Source of the DNA: Gemmatimonadota bacterium
Lineage (GTDB): Bacteria; Latescibacterota; UBA2968; UBA8231
NCBI GenBank assembly: GCA_018660835.1
Contig: JABJJN010000020.1
Location: 124,001-188,000, forward strand
Length of the DNA stretch: 64,000 nucleotides
Direction of reading: 5' to 3'
Shown here: piece after piece, positions 1-9,699 of the stretch
Layout of the letters: every line of letters begins with the position of its first letter
Position numbering within the stretch: the stretch's first letter is position 1
Position numbers and translations under genes: made by a program
The notes under the pieces: generated by a model
Told to the model about the DNA's origin: nothing
Databases searched by the model: none
The model's input: only the letters and a program-made list of their open reading frames with translations

Positions 1-3000
1 TCCGGCGTGTGGCCATCTGCGACTGTGTCACGAGTCTGTAGAAATAGACACCCGACGCCACGCCAAGGCCGGTTGCATCCCGCCCATCCCAGCCCACCAT
101 GTACCGGCCAGGTGCCCGTTCGCCTTGGACAAGCTGCCGCACCCGCTGACCCAGCGAATTGTAGATCGACAGGTTGACCAGACTCGCCTCGACCAACTCG
201 AAGGGGATCGAGACCTGATGGTTGAACGGATTCGGATAACTCTGGGCGAGCTGGAACGTCGTTGGGAGGGGCTGCTCATCCTCGATCGCGGTGACAGCCG
301 GCACCGGCGGCGTCAGGCTCACATCATCGATGTAGAGTCCGCCGTCGACATCGAGGTGAAAGTTGATTGCCGTCGTCCCTTCGACATCTTCATCTCCATG
401 ACCGAAGCTCGCCAGCGGAATCGACACCTCTTGCCATCGCTGTTGGCTCAGGTTGACGTGACCCTCAGCGATCAGGTCAATGCGTTGGTGCTCAGCGATA
501 CGACCCGAACCCCTCGAGCTGACGGACACGGCGAGGGCCTTGTTGTTTCGCGCTCTCGCGTTTCCCGGATGCACGGAAAAGGCCACGTTGCGCCGACATC
601 GAGGTTGTCCGCGTTGTCCACACTTGCGCTGCTTCTGCCCCGCGGGAGGACGAAAGGTTTGATGGTCGACGGGCAGATGGAGTCCACCGGTACCCCCGGC
701 ACCGATCGACGAACCTCCTCCCTTCGACGGACCGTTGTGACTGGTGTTGATCGTCACGCCACCCGATCCTGCGGGAGGCTGGCCAGAGTAGCAATCGGAG
801 TAAACCGCCGTACCGACACAGGCGCGCTGGTCGACAAAGACGGAGCTGGAAATGTCGGTGTTGGTATTCCCCGGCACCGAACGGGATACGTCGAAGACGA
901 AGCCGTCGACGTAGAACGAGCCGCCGAAGCTGCCGTCGAGACGGATCTGGTCAAGGAGTCTCACCCCCCCGGCGATGGGAACCTCGACGGACTGCCACGA
1001 TGCGGCGGACATGTCGATCTGGTTTGTCACATCGGTGGATGATCTGCCATTGATCTGCACGGTGAGTCTCGGACTGGACGATGGCGTCACCGATCCCGGG
1101 TGGAATCCGAAGGTCAACTTGCCGCCGCCCCTGACGGTCGGCGGGGTCTGAGTCGCAATCGTCATCGACCAGGGACCGTCGCTGGTGTGACGCAGCGATA
1201 CCAGTCCCAGATAGGACAGGTCCCCTGTTGTCGAGGTGCCCATCGTGTCGGCGACGCGCCAGCTCTGTGAGCTGCCATCGACGAGGACCTCCGTCAGCAG
1301 CACGCCGGCGATCTGCGACCGCAGCGAATCCTTGCCTGATCTGAAGTCCTGGCGCCGCAGGCTGAGTTGAACGTTGGACGTGTCCTGGTTAGCGGCCGCG
1401 AGCGTGTCCTGCGCATCACTCAAGCCGTTGTGGTCTCCCAGGACCGAGTCTCCCCCCGTGGCGGCAATGCTGTCAGGCGTGATACCAACGGCTTGATGAA
1501 TCCGGGCGACGGCGCTGTCGTTGGCAGCGCGCTTGGAACGCAGCGTCGGCTGAATCAGACTGTCGATGACACTCGGGATATCCTGTCCGGAGGACCGCGC
1601 CAACTGCACGGCTTGTGCACCCAGATTCAGTCCAACCAGGGCCATCTGTTCGGCCGTGTAGGCCGGATTGGTAAGCTTTACAGGAATCGGCGTTGAGAAG
1701 GGATAGGTCGCCCCACCATACACGATGTCGTAGTCAAGAGTCGCCAGCGCCGCCTCGCCGTCCTGGGTGATATGCTGCAGGCTGCCGCTGACCGCAGCCG
1801 AGTGAATGACAATCGACGTGGCGATCTCGCGATAGATGGCCAGCAGGTTGTCGACGAAGGAGATGGCCGCATGAGCGTCATCTGATGCGTGTTGCGCCGC
1901 ATCGAGCACAAGCAGGGCAGCGTGTTTCTCCAGCAGCAAAGGTGTCACGGTCGGGTCCAGGCTATCTGGCACGGTGCTGATCACCGCGTCCTGTGCTGTC
2001 TGATAGGCTGACAAGGCGTCGCGTGCGGCCTCCAGTGTCGCCTCTGCAGCATCGACCTCAACCTCACGCGCCGCTTTCTCGGCCAGAACCGTTACGTTGC
2101 CTGCAGCACAGCGAGCCCGGGCTAAGACGTCGGCGACGTATTTGTGATGGTGACAATACACGCCGCGTGAGAAACTGAATCGGTAACTCGAACAGATGCG
2201 CCGGGTCTCGTGACACGAGCTGGTATGGAAGCTGCCCAGCGTGCCCTGGAGCGAAGCGACGTTGGTGCTGTCCGTGCGAATCCTGCCCTGTAGTTGCTCG
2301 ACCTGGGCCTGGGCCTCAGCGCGCCGTTCGTCCACGCGCTCGACGGCGGCGGCAACGGAGTCTGCGAGCACCGCCTCGGCGCGACCGGCAATGGCCAGCG
2401 CCGTATCGAAGCTGGCCACCGCCTTTTCAATGCCATCGAGGGTCTGCTGGAATTGCGCCGGGCCGGCGCTGTCGAGCCAGGTGGACAGCCCGTCGAGGTC
2501 GATCGATGCATCCACGCCCATATCGAAGCCGGCCATGGCCTTCTGGTTCACCTCGAGGGGATTGGGCAGATCAACGAAGGCGCCAAACTCGTAGTTGAAG
2601 TCAGCCCCGGGACCGAGGGTGGCATTCTCCTCAACAGAGAGACTCAGCTCCGCGGGAGAGATCCCGACGATGAGGCGTGTTCCCTTCGCGAAGGCGCCAT
2701 TGGGCGTATCGATTTCGCCAGCGAAGTTGAAGTGCGGTGGCGTCGGTGGAATCCTCACACGCGCATCCACATCCAGGGAACAGGCCTTGAGCGACACGGT
2801 GCCGATCTGCAGGGATTCGACAAAGCCCTTCGCCGTGATGCCATCGGGTGCGACGGTGGCGTCGATGCTGCCCCACGGCTGATCGTCACCAAACAGGTAA
2901 AGCGTGCCCGCGGCGCGGATGCCCCCTGTCGCGTCCAGTCCGTAGCTGTCGAGAAAAGCCTTGTCGGGAACAAAGGGTGTCGCAAAGGCGAGCTTGCCTG

Positions 3001-6000
3001 CTTGAATGCGCGCCGCCGGCAGGGATCGGGCCAAAGAGTCATGCCCCGACAGGGAGACAACGTCGGCGAGGGTAAGCTCGGTGAATTCGGTACCCAGGCC
3101 CATGTTCGACAGCACGCCGAGGGTCACGCCAATGTCACCGTCGAGGCGTAGCGTGTCGTTGCCGACAGCGGTCGTGGCGGAATCAAGCTGAATGCTGCCA
3201 CTCCCCGAGGACTGCAGGTCGAGGGTCAGCTTGCCCGAGTCGAGCTTCAGACCGCCGATGCCCATTGCATCCTGCCAAGGCCGTTCGATATCGGCAACGG
3301 TCTTGATATCGAAGCCGAGGGTCGTCAAACCCAACGAGAGCGTTTCGATGACAGGTCCGGGCGTTTCCTTGCCGTTGTGGTCACGGGTGCGCAGTTCGAG
3401 TCCCAGCGAGTCCAGTTCGACGCCAAAGGCGAGACCCTCCGTGCCGAAGTCGATGAAGAGCGCCGACTTGGGGCGATCCTGGATACCAAGGGAGTCCAGT
3501 GCCGGTGGCAATGTGATGGATGGGATGCCTGCCGCCAGCGCAACACCGGTCTCACCGATCGCGCCGGTCAGCGTCAGTGCCGACGATGTGTTCATGCCCA
3601 TCGTACCCGACAGCGTCTCGGCATACGGTGAGCCGAGACTGTTCGGGACGAAGGAGCCGACGATGCCGACACTGCCTTGCGGTATCTCCAGCGGCGCTGT
3701 GCCGAACACGTCCGTGAGCGCCACCTGTGCCACGGGCGGCAGCGCGGCGATCGATCCGGTCAGCCCACCCGGGCTGATGACGGTGCCCGCCGGCTCGAGG
3801 GCGATCCGATCGATCGGGTCGGGCGTCGGCAAGCCATCGACAAAGGGCGCCACGAGATCGGCGAGTCCCACACGGTCTTCTTTGACGACGAGATTCCAGC
3901 TGTCATCCAACTCAAAGAGGACGACGGACAGCGTGTCCGTTGGATCGGTCCAGCCCTTGCCGGCGAAGGCGTTGCTTGAGACGGTGAGATCCCGCAGCGT
4001 GACCGAGTCACCGGCGAAGGTCAGGTCGACACCGGGGACCAGCGCCGAGACGGGGATGTCGGCATCCAGCAGCGCGATACTCCAGTCGGTGGCGAGGGTC
4101 ATCTCCACATCGAGATTGCGCACCTGACTCGCACCGGAGCCGATGGTCGTCAGCGCCGTCAACTTGAAGAACGGCCCGGCGCCGAACCTTGCGTCGATTC
4201 CCGGGCCCGTCAGATCAAGCCAGGAGATGCCGAAGGCGTTGCTCCATGTCGTGTCCGCCGGCATCGTGCCCTTCAATTCGGTGAAACTCTCGCCCTTGTC
4301 CTGCCCTGTCGTGATCTCGGCGCGGATCTGTGGCGGCGACGCACCCTCCGGTACGGTCACCTGCACCGTGGTATGGATCGACAGCGACGGGTCACCCTGC
4401 CGCACGGCGATTTCCAGGGAGTCGTCGGACGTGGAGAAGTCACTCGATGAACCGAGCGATACCGACGGCAGCGGAAAAGCCAGGTCGATATCCGGCAGCG
4501 TTGCTGGATTGCTGAGGACACTGAGATCGAGAGTCCCGCCGACGGGGAGCGTCGTCGGCGTCAGGTTTACAGCAGAGAGTAGATCCTTGATCGCCCCCGC
4601 TTGCAACAGGACATTGGAATCCAGTGTCAGCCCGGCGCCGAGGGTCAGCACATCCCCGACTCGAGCGGCAATCGGAGGCGGCATCGTCACCGATGGGGCC
4701 GCTGCCGCTGAATACGCCAGCGTCGGCGCCGTCATCGAGAACTCGTCGAGGGCGGTGCCCGCCGTCGCGTCGATGAAGTCGGACAGCTTGAGGGATTGTT
4801 CGGGCCAAAGGGCGAACATGCTGCCATCCAGCTCCGGCGGGTGCGCGATCAGCACGTCCCAATCTATCTCCTGAAAACGGAGCAGACCCTGCAGATAATG
4901 AGAGCCAATCGTCATACCCTCGATCCCGACATCACCCAGGCCCGGGATCGACGCGCTCAAAAGCTCGTCGATCGTCAGTGCAGAATCGGGAGGAAAGAAG
5001 GCGGAAATCGTCGTTTCTCCGTTCGCACGCCGGACGCTCACACTGTCGAAGGCGATGGACGTGGCCTGAACACCAGTACCAAGGGTGAAGTCGATGCCAG
5101 TACTGACTTCCACGTCCCATCCCTCGCCCGTGTCGTCGCCCTTCACATGCAGATTCAGTTCCTTGCGGAAGTCGAAGGCCTCAACCGAGGAGTCTGGTAT
5201 GGGGATCGGCACCAGGATGTCGACCTGTGAGCGAAGGTCAGCCAGGCTGATACCATCCAGCACAGCAGCGGGAAGGGTGCCGCTGAGCGGCAGCCCCGCC
5301 CCGGCCGCACCCACAGCCTTGAGCAAGTCACCCACGTGACTGCCTGCACTGGTATCAACACCGGCGACGGCATCGATGCGGAACCCGTCGGCCAGTGTTG
5401 CCGTAGCACCGACAGCATCGACAAGCGCTGGCGGTAGATCGACAGCCGTCAAAGGCGGATCGGCCGCATAGATCAGGCTGGGCTGCTCGAGTTGGAAGTC
5501 GTCCAGGGGTGTGTTGGCGGCGACGTCGATGAAGCTCGACATGGACAATGTGTCTCGCAGCACGAGCGCAAAGAGTGGATCCGACATCCCCGTCGGCTGG
5601 GCGATCACGATATCCCAGCCATGGCCGGCAAACTGCAACGAACCGTCCAGGTAGGTTCCTGCAACGGAGCGCCCAAGTACGATCTGATCGACGGCCAGGG
5701 ACGACAGGCCGGGCACGGACGGGCCGAGCTGATCTGCGGTGAAAGCTCCGATCGCCGTGACCGTCGTACTGGATCCTTCGTGCTCGACACGCACCGTGTC
5801 GAAAGCGACGGAGTCAGCGCCGATGTGAAACACCGTCCCTGTCCGCGCTGCCAGATCCCAGCCCTCGGTTTCGCCCTTCACCCGTATTTCGAAGGGACGG
5901 GTGAATCGAGCACCCTCCAGAAACGATGTCGCCGGCGCCGGCACCTCGAACTGCAGATCGACGTGGGGTCGCAAGGCGTCTGCGACGATGGTGCCATTGA

Positions 6001-7276
6001 GGGCGGAGGAGGGCAGCGTGCCCGAGAGCGGCAGGCCTGTCGACGACCCGGCACCGATCGCGGTGAGTAGCTCCTGTACCGAGCCACCTGCATTCAGCGC
6101 CGCCGTCATGCCCATCGTGATGCCATCCCTCAGCGTCACCGTCGTGCCGAGGCGGTCCACCAGCGGTGCAGGGGTCGAGATCGTCGTGGGGGCCGTGACT
6201 GAGGCGTAGACGAGAGTGGATTGCTCGAGGAGGAACTGGTCCAGTGTGCTGTCACTGGCCGGGCCAACGAGATCGGCGAAGGAGAGCGTGCTGTCTGCCT
6301 TGAGGGCAAAGAGCGAACTCTCCAGGCCGTCGGGTCGCGCCACCACGATGTCCCACGCCTTGCCGAGGAACGACTCGATATGCGCTTCGATGTAGCTGCC
6401 TGCCAGCGTGACCCGCGTGAGGGTTGTCGCCGACAGTCCGGGCAGGTCGAAGCCGGCAAGCTTCCCCGCCGACACCGAGTCAACGACAGTCACCGTCGTG
6501 ACCGTGTCCTGCCGGGCGATCGTCACCGAGTCGAAGGTGACCGAGTCCGATCCGGCCTGAAAGGAGATGCCCGATCCAGCAACCGAAGCGGCCCATCCAT
6601 CACCCTGCCCGTTGATGCGGATCTGGATCTCATCGAAGCGGGCCGCCGCCAGCCATGACGCAGGCGCGTCGAAGGTCACCCGCAGATCAACCTGCTGCTT
6701 GAGGGAATCTGCGTCGACCTGACCCGTGAAGGCGCCAGCGGGCAGCGGGCCGGCGAGGGGCAGATTGGTCAGGGGCAGACCGAGATCACTCATCCACTCG
6801 TTCAGCTCGCCCTGTAGTGCACCTTTGGCATCGATCTGCGTGCCAGGTAGAAGGTCCATGGCGGATGTGCCAAGCAAATCGCTCACGTCACCGGGAATGG
6901 CGGCTCCGCTGCCTTCATTACCCGCCGGGACGATCGCCAGTTGGGCACTGGAGAAATCGACATTCGCCGCCGCTGTTCCGGTCAGAGCCGGAACGTAGTC
7001 TGACAGGTTGAAGTTCGGCAGCAGGACGACCACATTCGGCGTCGTCTGACCGGGCGCTTTGAAGCCGACCAGCGTGGGCGCCTCTAACGTGGAGCCCTCG
7101 GGCAGCAGATCCGGTACCTGACCATGGAAGTAGTCATCGCCGACGACGGGGTTGGACACGTCGAGATTTTCCAGGCCCGGCACGTCAAAACCGGCCAGGT
7201 CAGAAAGGGACGTCTGGGCGTAGAGCGGACGTGAGAGGACCGCGAGCAGGAGCGCGGCCGTTGCGAATCGATTCAC
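1..7276 (-). CDS. giant repeat-containing secreted protein with C-terminal FlgD-like tail (3' end outside window)
   Basis: About 2,425 codons are open in one frame from a GTG at 7276, preceded by GGAG, to the left edge, so the last residues are missing. The N-terminus (MNRFATAALLLAVLSRPLYA) is a signal peptide. Residues ~24-980 hold four divergent ~245-residue repeats, visible as recurring LDxFxLEQ-TLVYA blocks near 6230, 5500 and 4740 and GLPLSGTLP blocks. Residues ~1600-1900 are helix-rich and Ala/Glu/Gln-rich, probably coiled coil. Two jelly-roll-like modules follow (~1985-2320; motifs FGFHPG, SWQSVEVPI), then an Ig-like FlgD domain from ~2343 (SYPNPFN, WDGRD, SGVYFYRL). The tail is typical of surface sorting in FCB bacteria. 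I do not recognise the 245-residue repeat. A structural or adhesive surface role is inference. Confidence 0.8.
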   Translation of the reverse strand, partial: MNRFATAALLLAVLSRPLYAQTSLSDLAGFDVPGLENLDVSNPVVGDDYFHGQVPDLLPEGSTLEAPTLVGFKAPGQTTPNVVVLLPNFNLSDYVPALTGTAAANVDFSSAQLAIVPAGNEGSGAAIPGDVSDLLGTSAMDLLPGTQIDAKGALQGELNEWMSDLGLPLTNLPLAGPLPAGAFTGQVDADSLKQQVDLRVTFDAPASWLAAARFDEIQIRINGQGDGWAASVAGSGISFQAGSDSVTFDSVTIARQDTVTTVTVVDSVSAGKLAGFDLPGLSATTLTRVTLAGSYIEAHIESFLGKAWDIVVARPDGLESSLFALKADSTLSFADLVGPASDSTLDQFLLEQSTLVYASVTAPTTISTPAPLVDRLGTTVTLRDGITMGMTAALNAGGSVQELLTAIGAGSSTGLPLSGTLPSSALNGTIVADALRPHVDLQFEVPAPATSFLEGARFTRPFEIRVKGETEGWDLAARTGTVFHIGADSVAFDTVRVEHEGSSTTVTAIGAFTADQLGPSVPGLSSLAVDQIVLGRSVAGTYLDGSLQFAGHGWDIVIAQPTGMSDPLFALVLRDTLSMSSFIDVAANTPLDDFQLEQPSLIYAADPPLTAVDLPPALVDAVGATATLADGFRIDAVAGVDTSAGSHVGDLLKAVGAAGAGLPLSGTLPAAVLDGISLADLRSQVDILVPIPIPDSSVEAFDFRKELNLHVKGDDTGEGWDVEVSTGIDFTLGTGVQATSIAFDSVSVRRANGETTISAFFPPDSALTIDELLSASIPGLGDVGIEGMTIGSHYLQGLLRFQEIDWDVLIAHPPELDGSMFALWPEQSLKLSDFIDATAGTALDEFSMTAPTLAYSAAAAPSVTMPPPIAARVGDVLTLGAGLTLDSNVLLQAGAIKDLLSAVNLTPTTLPVGGTLDLSVLSNPATLPDIDLAFPLPSVSLGSSSDFSTSDDSLEIAVRQGDPSLSIHTTVQVTVPEGASPPQIRAEITTGQDKGESFTELKGTMPADTTWSNAFGISWLDLTGPGIDARFGAGPFFKLTALTTIGSGASQVRNLDVEMTLATDWSIALLDADIPVSALVPGVDLTFAGDSVTLRDLTVSSNAFAGKGWTDPTDTLSVVLFELDDSWNLVVKEDRVGLADLVAPFVDGLPTPDPIDRIALEPAGTVISPGGLTGSIAALPPVAQVALTDVFGTAPLEIPQGSVGIVGSFVPNSLGSPYAETLSGTMGMNTSSALTLTGAIGETGVALAAGIPSITLPPALDSLGIQDRPKSALFIDFGTEGLAFGVELDSLGLELRTRDHNGKETPGPVIETLSLGLTTLGFDIKTVADIERPWQDAMGIGGLKLDSGKLTLDLQSSGSGSIQLDSATTAVGNDTLRLDGDIGVTLGVLSNMGLGTEFTELTLADVVSLSGHDSLARSLPAARIQAGKLAFATPFVPDKAFLDSYGLDATGGIRAAGTLYLFGDDQPWGSIDATVAPDGITAKGFVESLQIGTVSLKACSLDVDARVRIPPTPPHFNFAGEIDTPNGAFAKGTRLIVGISPAELSLSVEENATLGPGADFNYEFGAFVDLPNPLEVNQKAMAGFDMGVDASIDLDGLSTWLDSAGPAQFQQTLDGIEKAVASFDTALAIAGRAEAVLADSVAAAVERVDERRAEAQAQVEQLQGRIRTDSTNVASLQGTLGSFHTSSCHETRRICSSYRFSFSRGVYCHHHKYVADVLARARCAAGNVTVLAEKAAREVEVDAAEATLEAARDALSAYQTAQDAVISTVPDSLDPTVTPLLLEKHAALLVLDAAQHASDDAHAAISFVDNLLAIYREIATSIVIHSAAVSGSLQHITQDGEAALATLDYDIVYGGATYPFSTPIPVKLTNPAYTAEQMALVGLNLGAQAVQLARSSGQDIPSVIDSLIQPTLRSKRAANDSAVARIHQAVGITPDSIAATGGDSVLGDHNGLSDAQDTLAAANQDTSNVQLSLRRQDFRSGKDSLRSQIAGVLLTEVLVDGSSQSWRVADTMGTSTTGDLSYLGLVSLRHTSDGPWSMTIATQTPPTVRGGGKLTFGFHPGSVTPSSSPRLTVQINGRSSTDVTNQIDMSAASWQSVEVPIAGGVRLLDQIRLDGSFGGSFYVDGFVFDVSRSVPGNTNTDISSSVFVDQRACVGTAVYSDCYSGQPPAGSGGVTINTSHNGPSKGGGSSIGAGGTGGLHLPVDHQTFRPPAGQKQRKCGQRGQPRCRRNVAFSVHPGNARARNNKALAVSVSSRGSGRIAEHQRIDLIAEGHVNLSQQRWQEVSIPLASFGHGDEDVEGTTAINFHLDVDGGLYIDDVSLTPPVPAVTAIEDEQPLPTTFQLAQSYPNPFNHQVSIPFELVEASLVNLSIYNSLGQRVRQLVQGERAPGRYMVGWDGRDATGLGVASGVYFYRLVTQSQMATRR

Positions 7277-7380
7277 CGAAGTCTCCGGATAGGGATGATG
7301 CGGCGTGAGACCAAATCATCGTAAATCCGGAAGCGATTGCCAACCGTTTGCAACGGGCGATTCCGCCGTAGCCAGTACTG

Positions 7381-9435
7381 CTACCGCAGCAGCAACATGC
7401 TTCGTGCGACCGCCGTGTGTTGCGTGACCAGCCGATAGAAGTAGACCCCACTCGACAGAGACTCGCCATCGAGATCGCGGCCATCCCAGTCGACACGATG
7501 TGTGCCGGCCCGCCGGAACCCGGTCAGCAGTGTACGCACACGTCGACCCAGCATATCGTGTATCGTGAGACGCACGGGCGCCGACCGGGGCAGATCGAAG
7601 AGAATCTGTGTGTGCGGATTGAACGGATTGGGCACATTCGGATGCAGCGCCGCGACCATAGGTGATTGCCCGCTCTCCATGGCGCCCTGGATGTCAGTGG
7701 ATCGGACTTCGGGCATGCAGTCGATGCGCCACACCACCGCCTCCTCGTCAGCACCTCGTGGGCCGTAGTGCGGCTCTTCACAACCAAATTCGATCGCTCC
7801 AAGATCGGGCCCCTTGCCGGAGTAGTTGCTGTTGATTCCGGGTAGCACGCTTCCCGCATCGATGGCTCTGGTGTCCTGATGCAGGATGAAGGATGGTGCT
7901 TCGTGACGCACACGCGGATCATCGCCGCCAACGAAACCCGCTGCAAAGATCGCCTGTTCCTCCAGCAGCACGCCGTCTGTCTCAAAACGCCCTGCTCCCT
8001 GCACAGCTGCCCAGCTCTCCCAGTATTGATTCTGATCGTCGATCCGCCCGAACCAGAACCCCCCATCAGGCCAGTAGCCGTTGGACTCGAAGACAGCACC
8101 CACCAGCACCGTCGTCCAGTCGACGGTGGTGCCGCGTTCGGGTTGTGGCGGACCAATGAAGAGGTTGTTGCGTAACTGGAAATTGTACTGCGTGATGGGC
8201 GCCTGTGAATTCAGCGCCCGCGTGGGGCTGGTGAAGCTGTTGTGGAAGATGAGTGCCCCCGACGGCATCTGTTGCCCGCCGAGACTTTTTAGCTTGATCT
8301 GCTCCTGCACGATGTTGTGGCCCACGTTGCGCAGGACATAGGCCGGACCACCATGGATTGGCTGAATCGAGATGGGGTCCATCGCATTTGTGAATCGATT
8401 CCGGTAGAGACGGACATTTCCCGTCGCCTCGTCCAACTCGGTGCCATCGAAGACATCGGCAATGTCATTGCCATACACGTCCCAGGCCCGCGAACCGAGT
8501 TGTTTGTTCACAACAGGATCGCCGAAACCCGAGATGAGATTGTGGCACACGACGTGACCATCACCCGCCAGATCCACACCCCGATCATCCCAATGCGCCG
8601 TGGCATCAGATCCCAGCACCCAGGGCCACTCGAGACGTCCCTCGATGATATTGTCGCACAGATAGAAGTCGACCTGCTCCATATTCTTGCCGATGCCGTT
8701 CACGACATCACGGATGTGCAGTCGGCGTGCGACATTGCCAATGGCGCCGACACCTGAGAACCGCAGTCCCCGCACTGCCGACTGCAGACGCAGATCCTCC
8801 ACGTGGACCCAGCTGCCACGTACATCCAGCACGTCACACACGGTGCAATCGCCGCCGTCGAGAATGGTCGTTTCGCCCTCGCCACGAACCACGATGGGAT
8901 TCTGCTGCGTGCCACTGACGGTCATCAGGTAGGTCCCGGGGTACACACCGGCAGCCAGCTGGATCACGTCCCCAGGCCGTGCCAAGCGCAACGCCTCGCG
9001 CAATTCGGCCTCGGTGCCCACGTCGACAACGCGCGGGTCAGCCGGCTCGGCCACTGGAATGGGACGCGTCGTCGCCGTGACCAGATGACGGGAATCGCCA
9101 CCGTCGGGATCTCGAGCCATCAACTCGATCTCGTATGCCTTACCGGGCTGCAGGTCGAAGATGGATCCGGCGAATTGGCGCGGCACGTCGATCCAGACCG
9201 TCTCCGGCCACACCCGTAGCAGGGGGTGTGACGCACGCCAGCCGGCGTCGCCAACTCGTCTCCAGCGCACCTCAATCTGTGCGTCACGATCGTCGTCACC
9301 ATCGATCAGCACCTGGACACCCAGATTGTGCAGCGTCGGCCGATCGACACGAACCTCAGCAATGGTGAGGCGGTCCGTCGCGTGGCCAACTGCAGCCATC
9401 CACAGAAGCACGGAGAAGACGCGTTGGCACTTCAT
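7381..9435 (-). CDS. secreted parallel beta-helix protein with FlgD-like tail
   Basis: 684 residues from the ATG that begins MKCQRVFSVLLWMAAVGHA, a signal peptide; an upstream in-frame ATG at 9495 would put 20 residues before it. Residues ~30-125 look like a fibronectin/Ig-type domain. A right-handed beta-helix follows (GDVIQLAAGVYPGTYLM, then many short turns with N and G), as in pectate-lyase-like and chondroitinase-B-like proteins. The C-terminal ~85 residues are a FlgD-like Ig domain (NVPNPFNPHTQ, WDGRD, SGVYFYRLV, ending MLLLR). It probably binds or cleaves an extracellular polysaccharide, but no catalytic residues can be assigned. It lies 104 bp downstream of the giant gene's start, on the same strand, so it is upstream in transcription only if the two share a promoter. 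Confidence 0.85.
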   Translation of the reverse strand: MKCQRVFSVLLWMAAVGHATDRLTIAEVRVDRPTLHNLGVQVLIDGDDDRDAQIEVRWRRVGDAGWRASHPLLRVWPETVWIDVPRQFAGSIFDLQPGKAYEIELMARDPDGGDSRHLVTATTRPIPVAEPADPRVVDVGTEAELREALRLARPGDVIQLAAGVYPGTYLMTVSGTQQNPIVVRGEGETTILDGGDCTVCDVLDVRGSWVHVEDLRLQSAVRGLRFSGVGAIGNVARRLHIRDVVNGIGKNMEQVDFYLCDNIIEGRLEWPWVLGSDATAHWDDRGVDLAGDGHVVCHNLISGFGDPVVNKQLGSRAWDVYGNDIADVFDGTELDEATGNVRLYRNRFTNAMDPISIQPIHGGPAYVLRNVGHNIVQEQIKLKSLGGQQMPSGALIFHNSFTSPTRALNSQAPITQYNFQLRNNLFIGPPQPERGTTVDWTTVLVGAVFESNGYWPDGGFWFGRIDDQNQYWESWAAVQGAGRFETDGVLLEEQAIFAAGFVGGDDPRVRHEAPSFILHQDTRAIDAGSVLPGINSNYSGKGPDLGAIEFGCEEPHYGPRGADEEAVVWRIDCMPEVRSTDIQGAMESGQSPMVAALHPNVPNPFNPHTQILFDLPRSAPVRLTIHDMLGRRVRTLLTGFRRAGTHRVDWDGRDLDGESLSSGVYFYRLVTQHTAVARSMLLLR

Positions 9436-9699
9436 CTGGATTTGCTCATCGGTAACTGAGGAGTTCGTTCGGCGCAGGGGCTCGATCGCTGCCACGAGAT
9501 CGAACCGCGTTGGCAGCCGGGCAACACGGCCAAGACAACGCCACTACGCCCTGACATGTCAAACAGTCTGAGGTCCATCAGAGGATCCATCGTTGTGATC
9601 TCAGACCGATGGCCAACGCATCCGGCAGGTGCGATATATTATTCCCGCACCGCTCAGTCATCCGACCCACTGATCTCACGCAGGAGCTGGAGAATTCCG

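Noticed and set aside
125..7276. Several plus-strand frames of 140-310 codons over the giant gene
   Set aside because: The minus frame is continuous, has a signal peptide, repeats and a FlgD-like tail; the plus frames match no family and follow its codon phase.
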